Part shown: positions 1-11,177 of the stretch, piece after piece
How the letters are laid out: the number at the start of each line of letters is the position of its first letter
Position numbering within the stretch: position 1 is the stretch's first letter
NCBI GenBank assembly: GCA_022264855.1
Contig: JABYQU010000050.1
Span: 248,001 to 312,000, forward strand
Source of the DNA: Lenzites betulinus
Taxonomy: Eukaryota; Basidiomycota; Agaricomycetes; Polyporales; Polyporaceae
Reading direction: 5' to 3'
Length of the DNA stretch: 64,000 bases
Notes under the pieces: generated by a model
Seen by the model: the letters and a program-made list of their open reading frames with translations, nothing else
Told to the model about the DNA's origin: nothing
Database searches by the model: none
Position numbers and translations under genes: made by a program

Positions 1-1276
1 CAGGTCTGCTTGACGGTCGCGACGAGGGGGTCGTCCTCGGTGGGGACCTTTGCAGCGACAGGGTGGAAGTCTGTCTCGGGAGTGGGCGGCTCGAAGCCGC
101 TGGGGTGGGCAATCGTGCCGTCCGGCAGGCGGACTTCGACCGGTATCTTCTCCTCGCGCACGCGTGTCTTCGCTGCAAGACCTTCGCTCAGAATACCGGC
201 ATTGAGCTCGGCCATCAGGCCGCCCTCTTCCTCCTTGCGCTGGGAGATATGGTCGCGCTGCTTCTTGCGCTCGACATAGTACGTGGGCACGACGTCGTCC
301 TGCGCATCCTGGGAGGGGCGGGGCGGGCGGCTCCACGTCGAGCCAGGGATGTTCTTGCGGCTCTCGAACGAATCCGGGTCGTCGGAGAGCGCGGCAGCAG
401 AAGAGTGGAAGCCCCGAGCGTGCGCAGCAGAACCAGTGGGAACGCGCGGCAAGAGCAGCTCAGAAGAAACACGTCCGCTGTTCGCATGGTGCGACACTGA
501 GGATTGCTGCGGTTCCTGTCGAGCAACAGCAGCCTCTACAGCTTGTGCGCGGAGGGACTGGGGGTTCTCGCCGGCCTCGTACCAGCGAACCTGTTTCGGC
601 CGGCGGGGTTTGTCCCAAGGCCAGCGGGCGTCTTCCATGGCCTGGAGGGCATTCTGGCTTGCCTTGGGGCTATTGACATTCTTGAGGACGTCAGGAAGGG
701 ACGGTTCGCGACACTGGCCAACAGCCTTGACATATGTATCGACGCGGCCAGGGCCGTAGACGGTGGGGTGTCTGCCTTCGAGAAGGTACACAGTAGTAGG
801 TGCGTACGCAGTGGGATCAGGAGAGGCGTAACCTCTGCCTTGCTCGAGGTAGGGCCCTCCTTCCTGCCAATTCGCGGAGCGGTATTGAGACGGACGAGTG
901 AAACCACCCCTGTACCTGGATGATGCAAACTTATAAGCATCGAATAGCTATATGTGCGACAGACTGAATGCAGCAGCTGGGCATTGCGACAACACTCCTG
1001 GACCGAGACGGACGCGCGAAGTCCTAGAAGGGGGTGGAGCAGCACCGGCGAGCAAAGGACCACGACTTACGTCTTGGGGGCGGTGAGGGAGGTGTACATG
1101 TCCTTGACCTCATCGCGCTCTGCCTTCCTGCGGAGGCCCTTGACCTGGGGCGGTTCGCGGGGCGCCCTCTTCTTGAGTGCTCTGGCAGAGGAGGCGGAGG
1201 AGGCGCTGGTGGACTGGGCGGCGGAGCTCTGGATGGCCCTGCCGCGGGCGACGGTGGTCAGGTTAGCACGAGGCAT
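1..1276 (-). CDS. Unidentified protein, 3' part outside window
   Basis: I do not recognise this protein. The start is the ATG at 1276 (MPRANLTTVA...). Exon 1 runs to 1071 and ends with a GTAAGT donor; exon 2 begins at 915 and stays open to base 1, so the C-terminus is missing. The exon 1 phase (two bases) joins exon 2 in frame. The N-terminal 70 residues are rich in Ala, Ser, Arg and Lys with almost no acid, which would fit a mitochondrial or nuclear targeting region. The rest is hydrophilic, with Tyr/Pro/Gly-rich stretches and a charged C-terminal half. There is no membrane span and no known catalytic motif. The neighbouring septin is on the same strand and ends 582 bp upstream. Codon use and the open frame make the gene real; the function is unknown. 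Confidence 0.6.
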
Positions 1277-1858
1277 GGGTGCATATAGCAAGGGGAAGAG
1301 GCAGGCACGGCGAGGCGTAATGGGATGAACGCGGAGACGCCGGACGTATAATGTTATGGCTGCGCGCTGTTTGCGGCTGTTTGGGCCGCTCCACCGATAT
1401 CATGCAGTGCTCGCCTACACGCCCTGCCATTTGGGGCAGCTGTCCTTCATCGATCTCTCGTTCGTGCAGTCTGCGCTCGCTCCGCCGTCGCTTCTGCGCC
1501 CTGCGACATCGCCCATGACGACGCCGACGCCGGCAAACATCTATCACACGCTAGCCGACCCCGCCGCGCTTCTCGCTCGGCATGCCGTCTACCATCACCG
1601 CCCCAGCGTCCGACGTCACAAGAACATTAATATCATCCATCGAGTACGCGAATATACGGCGGGAAACAGACACAAACGAGCGACGACCATCCAATAGTAC
1701 TAGCTGCGCAGAAGAGGAACACCGCCCCGCCCACAGCGACGCGGACGGGCGGGAGGGGAGGACAACAAGCAGAGGCTGTAACGAGCGGACGCGAGTCGGG
1801 GTATCATACGAAAACGGTCGCAAACTATCTTTTGGCGGCTGCGGCGGCGCCCCTCCGC
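1277..1858. other. Intergenic: septin 3' end and upstream region of the first gene
   Basis: No convincing ORF. The stretch should contain the 3' UTR of the septin and the promoter of the minus-strand gene that starts at 1276. No clear TATA box was found. Confidence 0.5.
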
Positions 1859-3693
1859 TTACCGCCTGTTCGTGCTGCGGTACCCAACCTGCAGGTTGTC
1901 CAGCTCCGCCTCCAGCGCCTTGATCGCGCTGTGCGCGAGCTCCAGGTCCTTGTTGAGACGGTCGCGCTCGGCGATAAGCTACCGACGCCCCGTCAGCCAC
2001 CGAAACAGACGCTGCTATGAATGGCGCGGAACGGAGACGTACGTGCTGCTCCCACTGGCGGAACCGCGCCTCCTCCGCCTTGACCTGCTCCGTAAACCGC
2101 TTCCGGAGGGCCTCCTCCTCCTCCTTGAACTTCGGGTTCTCGAACTTGCGCGGCTTCTGCTCCCCGAACTTGCGCGTCTCCATCTGCGCCTGCCGGTAGT
2201 TCTCGTAGTGCAGGTCCTCCGTCGTCGAAATGAGGTCCAGCATGTACGTGCGGATCAACAGCGACCGCAGCTTCCGGAAGTCGCAGTGGTTCTCGTTCTC
2301 AACTGTGAATAGCAGCCGTGAGCTAGAGTGAAACAACGCGTGTACACGTAAATGAAGACGAGACGCACCCTCAGCCACACCCCACAGGTACTCGCGACCT
2401 TTCACGACACGGCCGTCGAGAGTGGTCACGTCCTCGGTCGAACCGATGATGGAGAACGGCATGGCCTCGGAGAGGACACGCGCGTGGTCGGCGCTGACCT
2501 CATCATCAGACTCAATAGGCGGCTGGTAGATGCGGATGCCCTGCGCCTGGATAACTTGGCGGATCTATTCGGTGGTTAGAACTGTTACACGCATTGACAT
2601 ACCAGACATATCACAACTTACGCGCTGCTTGAAGGTGAACAAGTCGTTCTGGGTCAAAGTGTCCGCCTTCGCAATGACAGGGATGAGGTTGACCCGAGTA
2701 CCCAGACGCTTCATGATCTCAATGTCCAGGGGCTTGAGGCTGCTTCCCGCATCAGCAACGCGCCCATCATAACCCGTCGGTAGTCTACTCACGTATGGCC
2801 CGTCGGGCGGATGAAGTACAGGCACGCGTGCACGCGCAGGTCAATCTTGTCGATGCGCTGCGGCTGCTGCTCCTGGCGCATGTACGCCTCGTGCTGGTCG
2901 TCGATGAAGTCGACGATCGGCGTCCACGAGTCGCGGTTGTTGACATAGTCGCCGAACCCGGGCGTGTCGATCACGGTGAGCTTCGTCTTGAACTGCTTCT
3001 CCTCGAGCTCCGCCTTGATGATCTCCACCTCGGTGAGCTTGTCGAGCTGCTTCTGGTGCCGCTTCGTGTAGTTCTTCGTAGGCGAAAGCTCGGTCGAGAA
3101 GAGGGTGTTGATGAGCGTGGTCTTTCCGAGACCCGACTCGCCTGAATATACGCGTCAGCATGCGTGCTCGAAGATTGTATGGCAGAGACGCGTCGTTATA
3201 TATGGTGCGAACGAGTAGGGCAGAGCAGTACGCAAGAGAAGAGCAGCCAAACAACCTCATGAGCGCATTAACCCCTTCGTCTACAGCGTGCGCGAGCATA
3301 CTTGGCATTGGCACGGCCATTCAGACACGACCCGTGATGAAGAAGACGCAAACACCACGCCGAACGCGTAATACATAACACATTACACCAGCAGCGCGAG
3401 CCAGCATGGCATTCGCGTCCATCCATATTGCCCAAATTAGGTGCTGGCACGTCAATCCCGTCCCGCAGCCGACTACACCACCCAAATAACCAAGCCAAAC
3501 AGCGTACTCACCAACAACCATAACCGTGAAGTGCGCCCCACGCTTAGCGACGATCTTGTGCCTCTACACGCAACGAAAACACGCGTCCCTTCAGTCTCTT
3601 CCTCACGCCCCAATTCAAGCGGACCGTAGAGCTCACCTGGTTCGGGAGGTTGGCAATACCAATGCCGTCGTCGGAGAAGGGTGCGGTGGCCAT
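1859..3693 (-). CDS. CDC12: Septin, Cdc12 type
   Basis: A GTP-binding filament protein of the septin ring and collar at septa. Seven exons give 383 residues: 3693-3637, 3563-3512, 3141-2793, 2739-2622, 2564-2369, 2302-2043, 1978-1859; phases agree at every junction. The P-loop GESGLGKT (residues 37-44) is encoded across intron 2, DTPGFGD (about 95-101) is the G3 motif and AKAD (about 176-179) the G4 motif. The segment around MPFSIIGS and the ENENHCDFRKLRSLLIRTYM motif are the septin unique element. The C-terminus (about 315-375) is a charged coiled coil. The N-terminus (IGIANLPNQ) and the VIQAQGIRIYQPPI segment match Cdc12/AspC rather than Cdc3, Cdc10 or Cdc11. The start is the only ATG that gives the short septin N-terminus. 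Orthology is inferred from memory of the family. Confidence 0.93.
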
Positions 3694-4646
3694 TTCAAAG
3701 GACAGAAAGAAGAAGGGTGCCGGCGGAAAACACTGGACGGGGTGAGGGAGGAGGGGGCGGAGAGAGGGACGGGCGGGCGCGACGACGGGACGGTACAAAT
3801 TCCACTCGTCGCTGTGAAGCGCTGGGATTTGGCTCTGTTTGGTTCCCGTGGCGACAGTGCGCGGCCACTGCGGGCGCTTCCGTTCTATGTCCCTCTCTTC
3901 GCTGCTCCGGTCGAGGTCTTCCAAGCACGCAGGCAGCGCGTTGCATGTTATTCATAGGATTTGTCTGCTGCAGAATTGATATCACGCTGGTATAGCAGTA
4001 CCTCCTCAGGATCGAAGATCTCACAGAGTGCAAGCGTCGAAGATTGATTATTGCATGCAGGTAGGTCGCAAGTCATCAACACACTGCAAAAACATCCTGA
4101 CTTCATGGTCACAGATACTACATGGAAAATGAATGCCCCATGTGCACTTTGTACTTTAGCCAGAAGTACCAGGTCTATTGGTCATCTCGCGAACCCCCTC
4201 AGACTAGTCCGCGCGCACGAACGGCGGTCGTCTTCTCAGACTATACACAAGTGAAACACCCGACTGCTCCCCGACTCAACAGAACTTCCAAGCGATGCAC
4301 GGCTCGTCTCGCATCTCGACCAAACCATTAATCAAGTTGATACAGTGGCCCAATATACAACATTGGCACCATATCCATACTCTTAAGCCGCACACGACTC
4401 TATCCATACAAAGCGTCCTTCCCTCGCTCCCAATGTCCTTCAGTGTTCACCCATCCCCACTCTAACTCTCACGCGCTCCTCCCACTCAGAATCTAGGATA
4501 GACTGGGTGTATTCATCCAAACGGCCGACCCGACGCGGATAACGATGCTCGTGCGGAACATAACTGCAACAACGCAGCATCTCAGTACGCCGCTCTTCTC
4601 TACCGCGAACGTCACAGTTCATGCTCACCAATGTGCTGTGGACTCC
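3694..4646. other. Intergenic: septin upstream region
   Basis: No supported gene. The part near 3694 is the septin promoter and 5' UTR. The part near 4640 is the 3' region of the small secreted gene at 4647-4838. Confidence 0.5.
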
Positions 4647-4838
4647 CTACCGCCCGTACTTCAACGGTGCATACGGGCCGTTCGACGCGCGCACCGCGTC
4701 CTCGCGCGCGACGCGCAGAGGAAGGGGCATCGCGTCCCTCGGCAGCAATTCTGGTGTCGCCACCGGCGCGGCAGCAGCGTGTCCCGCCAACGCAGAGACA
4801 ACCGCGATAACGGCCAAGACGAGGCGTGTCGGAAGCAT
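4647..4838 (-). CDS. Small secreted peptide, copy 1
   Basis: A single-exon gene of 63 residues. It starts MLPTRLVLAVIAVVSALAG, a textbook signal peptide (short basic n-region, long hydrophobic core, Ala-rich cleavage region near AAAAP). The mature part is about 40 residues, has no cysteine and contains RDAMPLPLRVA followed by NGPYAPLKYGR at the C-terminus. The gene at 5759-5959 encodes a paralogue with MPFPLRVA and NPYALPWGSR in the same places. Both lie on the minus strand about 0.9 kb apart. A TATATAG box on the minus strand at about 4992-4998 lies some 155 bp upstream of the ATG. Family and function are unknown; a processed extracellular peptide is one possibility. The signal peptide and the paralogue make a chance ORF unlikely. 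Confidence 0.65.
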   Translation of the reverse strand: MLPTRLVLAVIAVVSALAGHAAAAPVATPELLPRDAMPLPLRVAREDAVRASNGPYAPLKYGR

Positions 4839-5758
4839 GCTCGATCCTCCCAGCGTGATATGGGGATACAAGCGATACAAGCTCGAAGACGAAGAGCTCG
4901 ACGAGCGGTGGGCGTGAGCGTCGGTCAAGGTGTCAAGACGCGACGAGGCAGCAAGAACGCGAGCCTCGCCCGCGCACACTCACCCGTCCGCCTATATACC
5001 CAAACCCGCGTGCCCTGCATTCCGGAACCCCCGCCGCGCAGCCAGCCAAGGTCCGTCCCCCTCTCCGAGCGACCCCCATTCCCAATCAGCCATGGCATGC
5101 TGTGCCTGCGCGCCTCTCCTCTCGTCCGAATTCAGAATCACTTTCAGCCCCATCCCTTTCCCAAATTCACCCCGAACCATCCCCGAGCCCTGTGTCCACC
5201 GCACGCCTCGCACTACCCCCGCTCAGCGCGCGAGGCGCGCGGACAGCCCGCCCTGCGCCCACCTCGGCCCGCTCCACGCCTCTCCATTTCGGGCCTTCCG
5301 CGCCCGCCCATGCCCCTTCGAGCGTCCCGGCACTTGCCGGGGCGCGAGGAATGCAGGGGGAGCCGGGGGGGACCCGGGTGGGTGGGTGCGGCGCTGGGCT
5401 AGGAGGGCGGTTGAGCCGGTGTGTTCTGCCTGGGTGCTGCGGTTCGTGGTTAGTGCGCGCTGAGCGCTGACTGAGGGCACACGGGTGGGGTTGAGTGCGA
5501 TGTGAGGATGACAAATGGCAAATGTCTTGGATTGCGTGGGAGAGGGGTAGGGAGGATGGTGTGCTACTGGTACAACGATACGAACGCGAACATGCGAGAA
5601 GACGGGAGACTTGGACTACGTCTACGTGACGAAATAAAGATATGGCGAAGCGACACAACACTACTTGCTTGAACAAAACCGGTGCATCATCCTACAGCTC
5701 ACGTCAGCGATTCATCCCCTAACCACGACACGAGGAGTACGCACATACGAAAGAGATG
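4839..5758. other. Upstream region of secreted peptide 1, very GC-rich
   Basis: The minus-strand TATATAG at 4992-4998 is the likely core promoter of the 4647-4838 gene. Several long ORFs cross 4990-5480 on both strands, but they follow base composition (C/G runs) and show no family signature, so I call no gene. Confidence 0.45.
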
Positions 5759-5959
5759 CTACCGCGAGCCCCACGGCAGCGCATACGGATTCGCGCCCTC
5801 CTTCGGCGGGCGCGCCGACGACGACATCGCCGCGACCCGCAGCGGGAACGGCATCCGCCCTGCTGCTGCTCCTGGTGCTGCTGCTGGGACGGGCGCGGGC
5901 AGCGCGCTCGCGAGAGTAGCGGCGGCGAGCACGGCGAGTGCTGAGAAGTGTACGCGCAT
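5759..5959 (-). CDS. Small secreted peptide, copy 2
   Basis: A single-exon gene of 66 residues. MRVHFSALAVLAAATLASALP is a signal peptide with a likely Ala-x-Ala cleavage site. After an Ala/Pro-rich spacer comes GRMPFPLRVA, then a Ser/Ala/Pro segment and the C-terminal NPYALPWGSR. It is paralogous to the 4647-4838 gene: same strand, similar length, shared MP(L/F)PLRVA and (G/N)PYA blocks, otherwise diverged. It has no cysteine, so it is not a hydrophobin. The start is the only ATG that yields the signal peptide. Function is unknown. Confidence 0.65.
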   Translation of the reverse strand: MRVHFSALAVLAAATLASALPAPVPAAAPGAAAGRMPFPLRVAAMSSSARPPKEGANPYALPWGSR

Positions 5960-7569
5960 CGAGTGGTGTGGATCGGCTGGGTGCGCCGGGATGTGCTGGT
6001 GGTGGTGTGAGGTGAGGTGCAGGCGACCGCGAGTGCGAATGCGAATGCGAATGCTCGAGGGCGAGGACCAAAAGGAAAGGTGGTGTGTCGGTCGGGGATC
6101 CGTTCGCACCCCTCCCCACCTCGCGGATGTGCTTATGACCATCCGCCCACCCGCGCCGCGCCTCGCACCCGGCCCCCTCCTCCTGCAACAAACGCGCGCA
6201 CGGCGCACGCGGGGCAAAACATATGTGATTACCGCTCGCTCGCGCGCGGCGGAAGCGATCGACTCGGTGCGCGCGCGGGGCCGCCAGGCGCCCGCCCCCC
6301 AGCCAGCCAGTAAGTACGTGCGCCACCAATATTTACTGGTGCTGGGATCGCCGAAGCAAGCGCACCGGCGCGCGCGGGTCTTGCGGACGCGCGAGTTTTC
6401 CCGAGGGCCTGAGGACGAGACCGGATGCCCGGGAGGTTGGCGAACGCTGACAGTACTTGCGGACGCCGTGCTAGCCCTCTGCGCAGTTCCCGCACCCTAG
6501 CCGGATGTCTGTATGCACCAACGCTAGTGCCAGTGTTGCCTCTCTGACTATCCCGTATTCCCTAGGGTGCTCGTATAGCCTCACCATATTCCACCCCCAT
6601 CTGTCCCATACCCACCACGCCCAACCACCGCCCCCCCCCTCCCCCGCCTCACCCACCTCCCCACCTCCCCCCCGCCTCTTCCAATCTGGCCAGCTCGGAC
6701 AGCATCAACCATTCCCGCGACAGCATCCGCCAATATATCCCAAAGCGGCCTTCCGCCGCCCCCTCCCTCCCCTCCTCCACGGGCGCTCGATCTGCTTCTA
6801 GGTTTGCTTCCGCAATCGCGCCGTCACCTGACACGCCCTCTCCGAGTCGCTCACTCGCTTACGCTCTCCGCAGGCTGTAATTTGCAGCGTCGAACGCCTC
6901 GCCCCCGTTCACGCTCGCTATATCGCTCGCGGAGCACCGCTGCCACTAGTAACCACCTTGCATTCGGCGAGCAACGCATACACGACGAGTGAGCTGACGA
7001 AACTTAGAAGGCGGGCGCACCAGGTTTCCGGGCGTATCGTCGACGCCGAACGTCGGTAGCCAAACTGCGAGGGGAGCGCGGGCGAGATCGCGATCGCGCA
7101 AACGCCCCAGGGCGAGCTGTATCTGCTGCCTACTTGCTTACCCCACACCTCCCCGGGGTCATAGATTTCGCTCGCTGCGAGGACGGCAAAGGGCCTCGGC
7201 CCGACGCTGCAGTGGACCGGTGACTACTATGGAGTCTGCATGCGCGGCGCCCAGTAGCGTTCACCGGCGATCTCCCCCAAAGGCATCCACGGTCCCGAAC
7301 AGAATCACACGCCGAGCCCAGTTCCATCCGAAACATATTCATCCCAGCTCATAGTAGTAATAAAGAGATACACTCGAATCAGGCTGCGAAGGAGAAAGAA
7401 AGAGCCAAAGCGCACGAGCGACGAAGAGAAATAGCGATGTGTGGAGTGGTCAACGCGGGTCAGACAAACTGTGCGGACCGGGTGCGTGAGCAAGCATCCT
7501 CGAGAAAGGAGGCGCAGAACACTGACCAAAATAATGTGGGGGTCACCAGAGCGCGACGGGGTATACTCC
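5960..7569. other. Intergenic with a long pyrimidine tract
   Basis: No supported gene. At 6590-6680 the plus strand is a C/T/A tract with runs of up to eight C. The part just above 5960 should be the promoter of secreted peptide 2. ORFs on either strand here are composition artefacts. Confidence 0.45.
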
Positions 7570-8044
7570 TTAGAGGCCGTTGGCCTCGATCGGCGCGCAC
7601 CCAAGGCTCAGGCCACCTGAAAGAACGAACATGGTAAGCTTCGTGTCTTCGGGCGTCATATCGATGCAGGGATAACTTACCGTACGAGTTGCCGTTGCAG
7701 CACACGGGTGCCGCGTCGCTGAAAACACAATCACATCAATACACGCGTGCGAGGCGGGCACAAGGCTGTGACACTCACCAGCTCTGGCTGCCGCCAACGC
7801 TCGAGGCGTTGATCGGCGAGCACGTGAGGCCGACCTGGTCGTTCTCGCCAACCTGGTCGAGGATGTCGAGCGCCTTGAGCATGGACATGATGCCCTCCGA
7901 CTTGGCGGGCTGCACGCTGTTGCAGCACTGCACGGGGCCCGTGTTGCACTGCGAGTTCGTCGTGGACGAGCTGTACGAGGGGAGGGCCGCGACGGAGGCG
8001 ACGAGCGCGAGGGCGAGGGTGGCGAAGGTGGCGGTGAACTGCAT
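7570..8044 (-). CDS. Class I hydrophobin 1
   Basis: A small secreted amphipathic protein that coats hyphae and spores. Three exons (8044-7779, 7718-7681, 7616-7570) encode 116 residues. MQFTATFATLALALVASVAALP is the signal peptide. The eight cysteines follow the hydrophobin order: CNTGPVQCC, LTC, SQSC (the Cys codon is split by intron 1), VCC, LGC. C3-C4 and C7-C8 spacing fits class I. The middle exon is exactly 38 nt, as in the other three hydrophobins here. A GATATAAG box on the minus strand near 8141-8148 lies about 95 bp upstream. The protein has no extension between signal peptide and core, so it is the shortest of the four. Confidence 0.92.
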
Positions 8045-9375
8045 GGCGGTGAAGGTAGGAGGCGGGGTGGGATGGATGACGCTGGGAGAATGTGTGCGGA
8101 GGAGGTTAGGAGATGCTGTTCTCAAACGTAGAGGGTTGCCCTTATATCACCGTGAGTGGAATCAACTGTGGAGCCTCCATGTGTTCATGTTGATATTTGG
8201 AAGGTTTTCCGATTGGTCCGTTCAAGGTTGTGATATAGCGTACGGTCGGTCTTCACGACATCGAAGATGGCCGGATGGGGACTTGAGGGTGATAACCTTG
8301 AAGGGTATCGTGCCTTCACTGTGGACTGAAATAACTTGCGACTTGTGTGTGTTCCCAGTCATAAAGACAGGTGAGCATCGACTACTTATATGTCATCATG
8401 AGAATCGACGTAGGACAAAAGCTCTTCAGCACATCATGCAGTGGCGCCGCTGCTCGCTCGAAGCGCTTCACTATGGACGAACGTAAAGACCTTCCATAAG
8501 GAGAACGCCGGTGGGTGTGGCGGTCCACGTGGCGCGCTCACCTCCCAGCTGTGAGGATCCTTCAAGTTGACTCTCACCCGCAGCAGTCTTGTTCGGACCG
8601 CTAATTGACGCAGACAGGTGCTTCGATGCTCTCTTTTTAGGCGTCTTAGAACGCGCGATCGTTGAACCGGGGATCGAGGAACCTCACCCGCCGTACACAA
8701 GTCTCTTCAGGATGTTCCCCCTTCAGATAAGCGACATGCTGGACCAGAGAACGCGACATGGGTGCTCTTAGATCTAGCAGCACTGGCGAGTTGTTGCACC
8801 AAGGATGAGTCAACGCTGACAAGTCGATGGAGCGAGGTCGAGCGGGGCCGGATAGACGACGCGAGCAACGCCAGCGGATTCTGGCGTTCATCGACTTGCA
8901 CCGGCCCATTCCTGGAGTCTGTCACATCCATCACCGGCGCCCTCGGACGTTTCTGTGCTAACCGTAGCAGACGAAGCCCCGCGTTTGGCCTGCTCGGCCG
9001 CGGGCCTTCTCTTGTCGGCCGGGACGCGTCGAGAGTGAGCGTAGCGCGTAGTTGCCGACGGAAGACCGCTCAGACAGCCTCTTAGCCCGTCCACGCTCCT
9101 CCCTCGCCCACAGAACCGCCTCCGAACATGGCGAGCCGCCTTCTGCTACGAGCATCAATTCACCTGCTCCCCTCACCGCACACCGACCCCGTCGGTCGCC
9201 CGAGCCACCCGCCCCCGCCCCCGCGCCCATAAAAGCCGCGCTCGCCCTCGGAGAACGCCATCGCTCGTCGACCTACGCCCGCCGTACCTCGCCAGCGACT
9301 CTTCCTCTCTTTCATCATCCACACTTCGCAGCATCCGCCGCGCCCCCGCCACTCCTTTCAGCCCTCCTCGCCACC
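8045..9375. promoter_or_regulatory. Divergent promoter between hydrophobins 1 and 2
   Basis: A 1.3-kb gene-free region between two diverging hydrophobin genes. TATA-like boxes face outwards: GATATAAG (minus, about 8141-8148) and CATAAAAG (plus, 9229-9236), the latter about 145 bp before the ATG at 9376. The sites are seen; shared control is inference. Confidence 0.55.
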
Positions 9376-10536
9376 ATGTTCAAGCAGTCACTCCTTGCCG
9401 CCGTCATATTCGCCGTCTGCGCGACCGCCGCCCCCCTCGGAGGCGTCGACGCCTGTGCCTCTGTCACTGGCCCCGTCCCCACTGTCACTGTCACCGTCAC
9501 CGTGGGCGGGATAGTGCCCACTGGCCACCCGGCCGTCCCTGGTGGGCCCACGGCGTCGGTCTCTGTGGGTGTTGGCGCTGGGCCCTCTGACGTTCCCAGT
9601 GCCCCCGGGCTCGGTCTCCCAGGTCTTCCTGGCCTTCCTGGTATCCCGGGCCTCCCTGGTCTCCCGGGCCTCCCTGGTCTCCCGGGCCTCCCTGGTCTTC
9701 CAGGCCTCCCAGGCCTCTCCGGCATCCTCCCGGGCGCTCCCCTCCCTGGGATCCCGGGTGTTCCCAACGGCAGCGATCCCACCGCTACCGGAGCTCCTGG
9801 ATGGCCACCTGCTACCACCGAGACGACTGACCCGACCTACACCAACGGCTGGCCCACCGTGACCGCGCCCATCGCCACCGCCACCGGCGTGTCCGTCGGA
9901 GCCACCGCCTCCGCGTCTCTGCCCGTCGTCTCTGGTGCCTCCGTCGGGGTCTCCGCATCCCTTGGCCCATCCGGCACTGGCGTCGGCGCCAGCGTCGGGA
10001 TCCCCTCCGGCAACCCCACGGCCACCATGTCTGCTCTGCCTACGTCCATTACGATCTCCGTCCCCGGTGCTGCCGCTCCGTCGGGCCCCTCGCAGTCGTC
10101 GCCCAACCCCGGTGCCCCAAGCAACCCCTCGCCCCCCGCCACCGGCGGAAGCAACGGCGAGGGTTGGGGCCAGTCTCAGTGCAACACGGGCCCGATCCAG
10201 TGCTGCAACGACGTTCAATCCTCGGAGTCGGAGAAAGTGCAAAGTCTCGCTGGCCTCCTTGGCATGGTCTTGAAGCCCAACACCATGGTTGGCCTGCAAT
10301 GCAGCCCCATCAACGTCATCGGGGTTGGGAGCGGCAATTCATGGTAAGTCGTGATTTCTGCATTATGCCCCTGAACTTGATGTTGACCGCGTTCCTACCA
10401 CCAGCTCGGCCCACACCGTCTGCTGCGAGAACAACTCCCGCGGTACGTTTTCTACGCTTCATTGTCCATGTTTTGTCATGCTCACGCACATCCAGGGGGT
10501 CTCATCAACATTGGATGTGTCCCCATCATGCTCTGA
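9376..10536 (+). CDS. Class I hydrophobin 2 with collagen-like Gly-Leu-Pro domain
   Basis: Three exons (9376-10343, 10405-10442, 10496-10536) encode 348 residues, about three times the usual hydrophobin length. Signal peptide: [20 protein letters not shown]. Residues about 35-70 are Thr/Val/Gly-rich. Residues about 78-128 are a run of Gly-Leu-Pro/Gly-Ile-Pro triplets. A Ser/Thr/Gly/Val-rich linker follows. The hydrophobin core begins at CNTGPIQCC (about residue 269), then LQC, NSC (split codon), VCC and IGC, with a short C-terminal tail VPIML. The ATG has a good context (ccaccATG). The 38-nt second exon is conserved. The core is closest by eye to hydrophobin 3 (both end [10 protein letters not shown]). 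The linker is probably O-glycosylated; that is inference. Confidence 0.92.
9607..9759 (+). repeat. 9-bp GLP triplet repeat inside hydrophobin 2
   Basis: Tandem units of the form CTCCCGGGC/CTTCCTGGC encode Gly-Leu-Pro with occasional Ile, giving about 17 consecutive G-x-P or x-P-G triplets. Synonymous variation between units shows that the peptide pattern is kept while DNA differs. Confidence 0.85.
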
Positions 10537-11177
10537 TCATGGTGGAAGGAATGGACGCTTTCGCAAGTTTTGACACAGGCTCTCATCGCTCTTTCTTCCC
10601 TTTCACGTGGCGCTATAGCGACTCCATTGCGTACCCGTACCATACCAGTTCCCCCGCCTAATGACACTTCACATCTGCGCCATCGCTTTGCTCCGCTTAC
10701 TGCGTGCTTTATGAGTTAACTGTTGGCTCATAAGCCTATTCTGAGATTAACTACATTGAACAAGTACAAGACGAGGCCCGCTCACCGCGTTGTGAGACCA
10801 ATATACTAGTAAGTGATCTGGGTCGCGTGAAGTATTCTTAGTTTACCCGGCATAAGTCTGAATTTCCATACTCTCGAACTCGGATTGGGTCCGATTACTA
10901 CGAGGACCCGGCATGGCCGGCTCCCGCTCTTGAAGTTGAACCTAGTGAACACGCAGGCGAAAAGATTCGTTCTACTGAACGCCGAGCGTCTAAACCCAAA
11001 CCGGAGTCTGTCTCTCCCGTTAAGGCAAGTGGTGTGCTTCGGTACTCCGTCACCCTCGCCATGATCACCCGTATATAATGGGCAGCGCGCCGCGTCGTCT
11101 TTCTTCAACATCTCCTTCTCTTCCACCACTACCACCCACTACCCTCTTTCTTCCCACCGCCCGCCAGTCTTTACATC
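10537..11177 (+). promoter_or_regulatory. Intergenic region with TATA box of hydrophobin 3
   Basis: No gene. A perfect TATATAA at 11072-11078 lies 100 bp before the ATG of hydrophobin 3, followed by a CT-rich leader (about 11096-11177) typical of highly expressed fungal genes. Confidence 0.6.

Noticed and set aside
4545..5480. 285-residue plus-strand ORF and overlapping frames
   Set aside because: Overlaps the secreted peptide gene in antisense, is composition-driven (Arg/Pro/Ala) and has no domain.
9315..10299. Long antisense ORFs over hydrophobin 2
   Set aside because: Mirror frames of the GC-rich GLP repeat; the plus strand has the signal peptide, cysteine pattern and introns.
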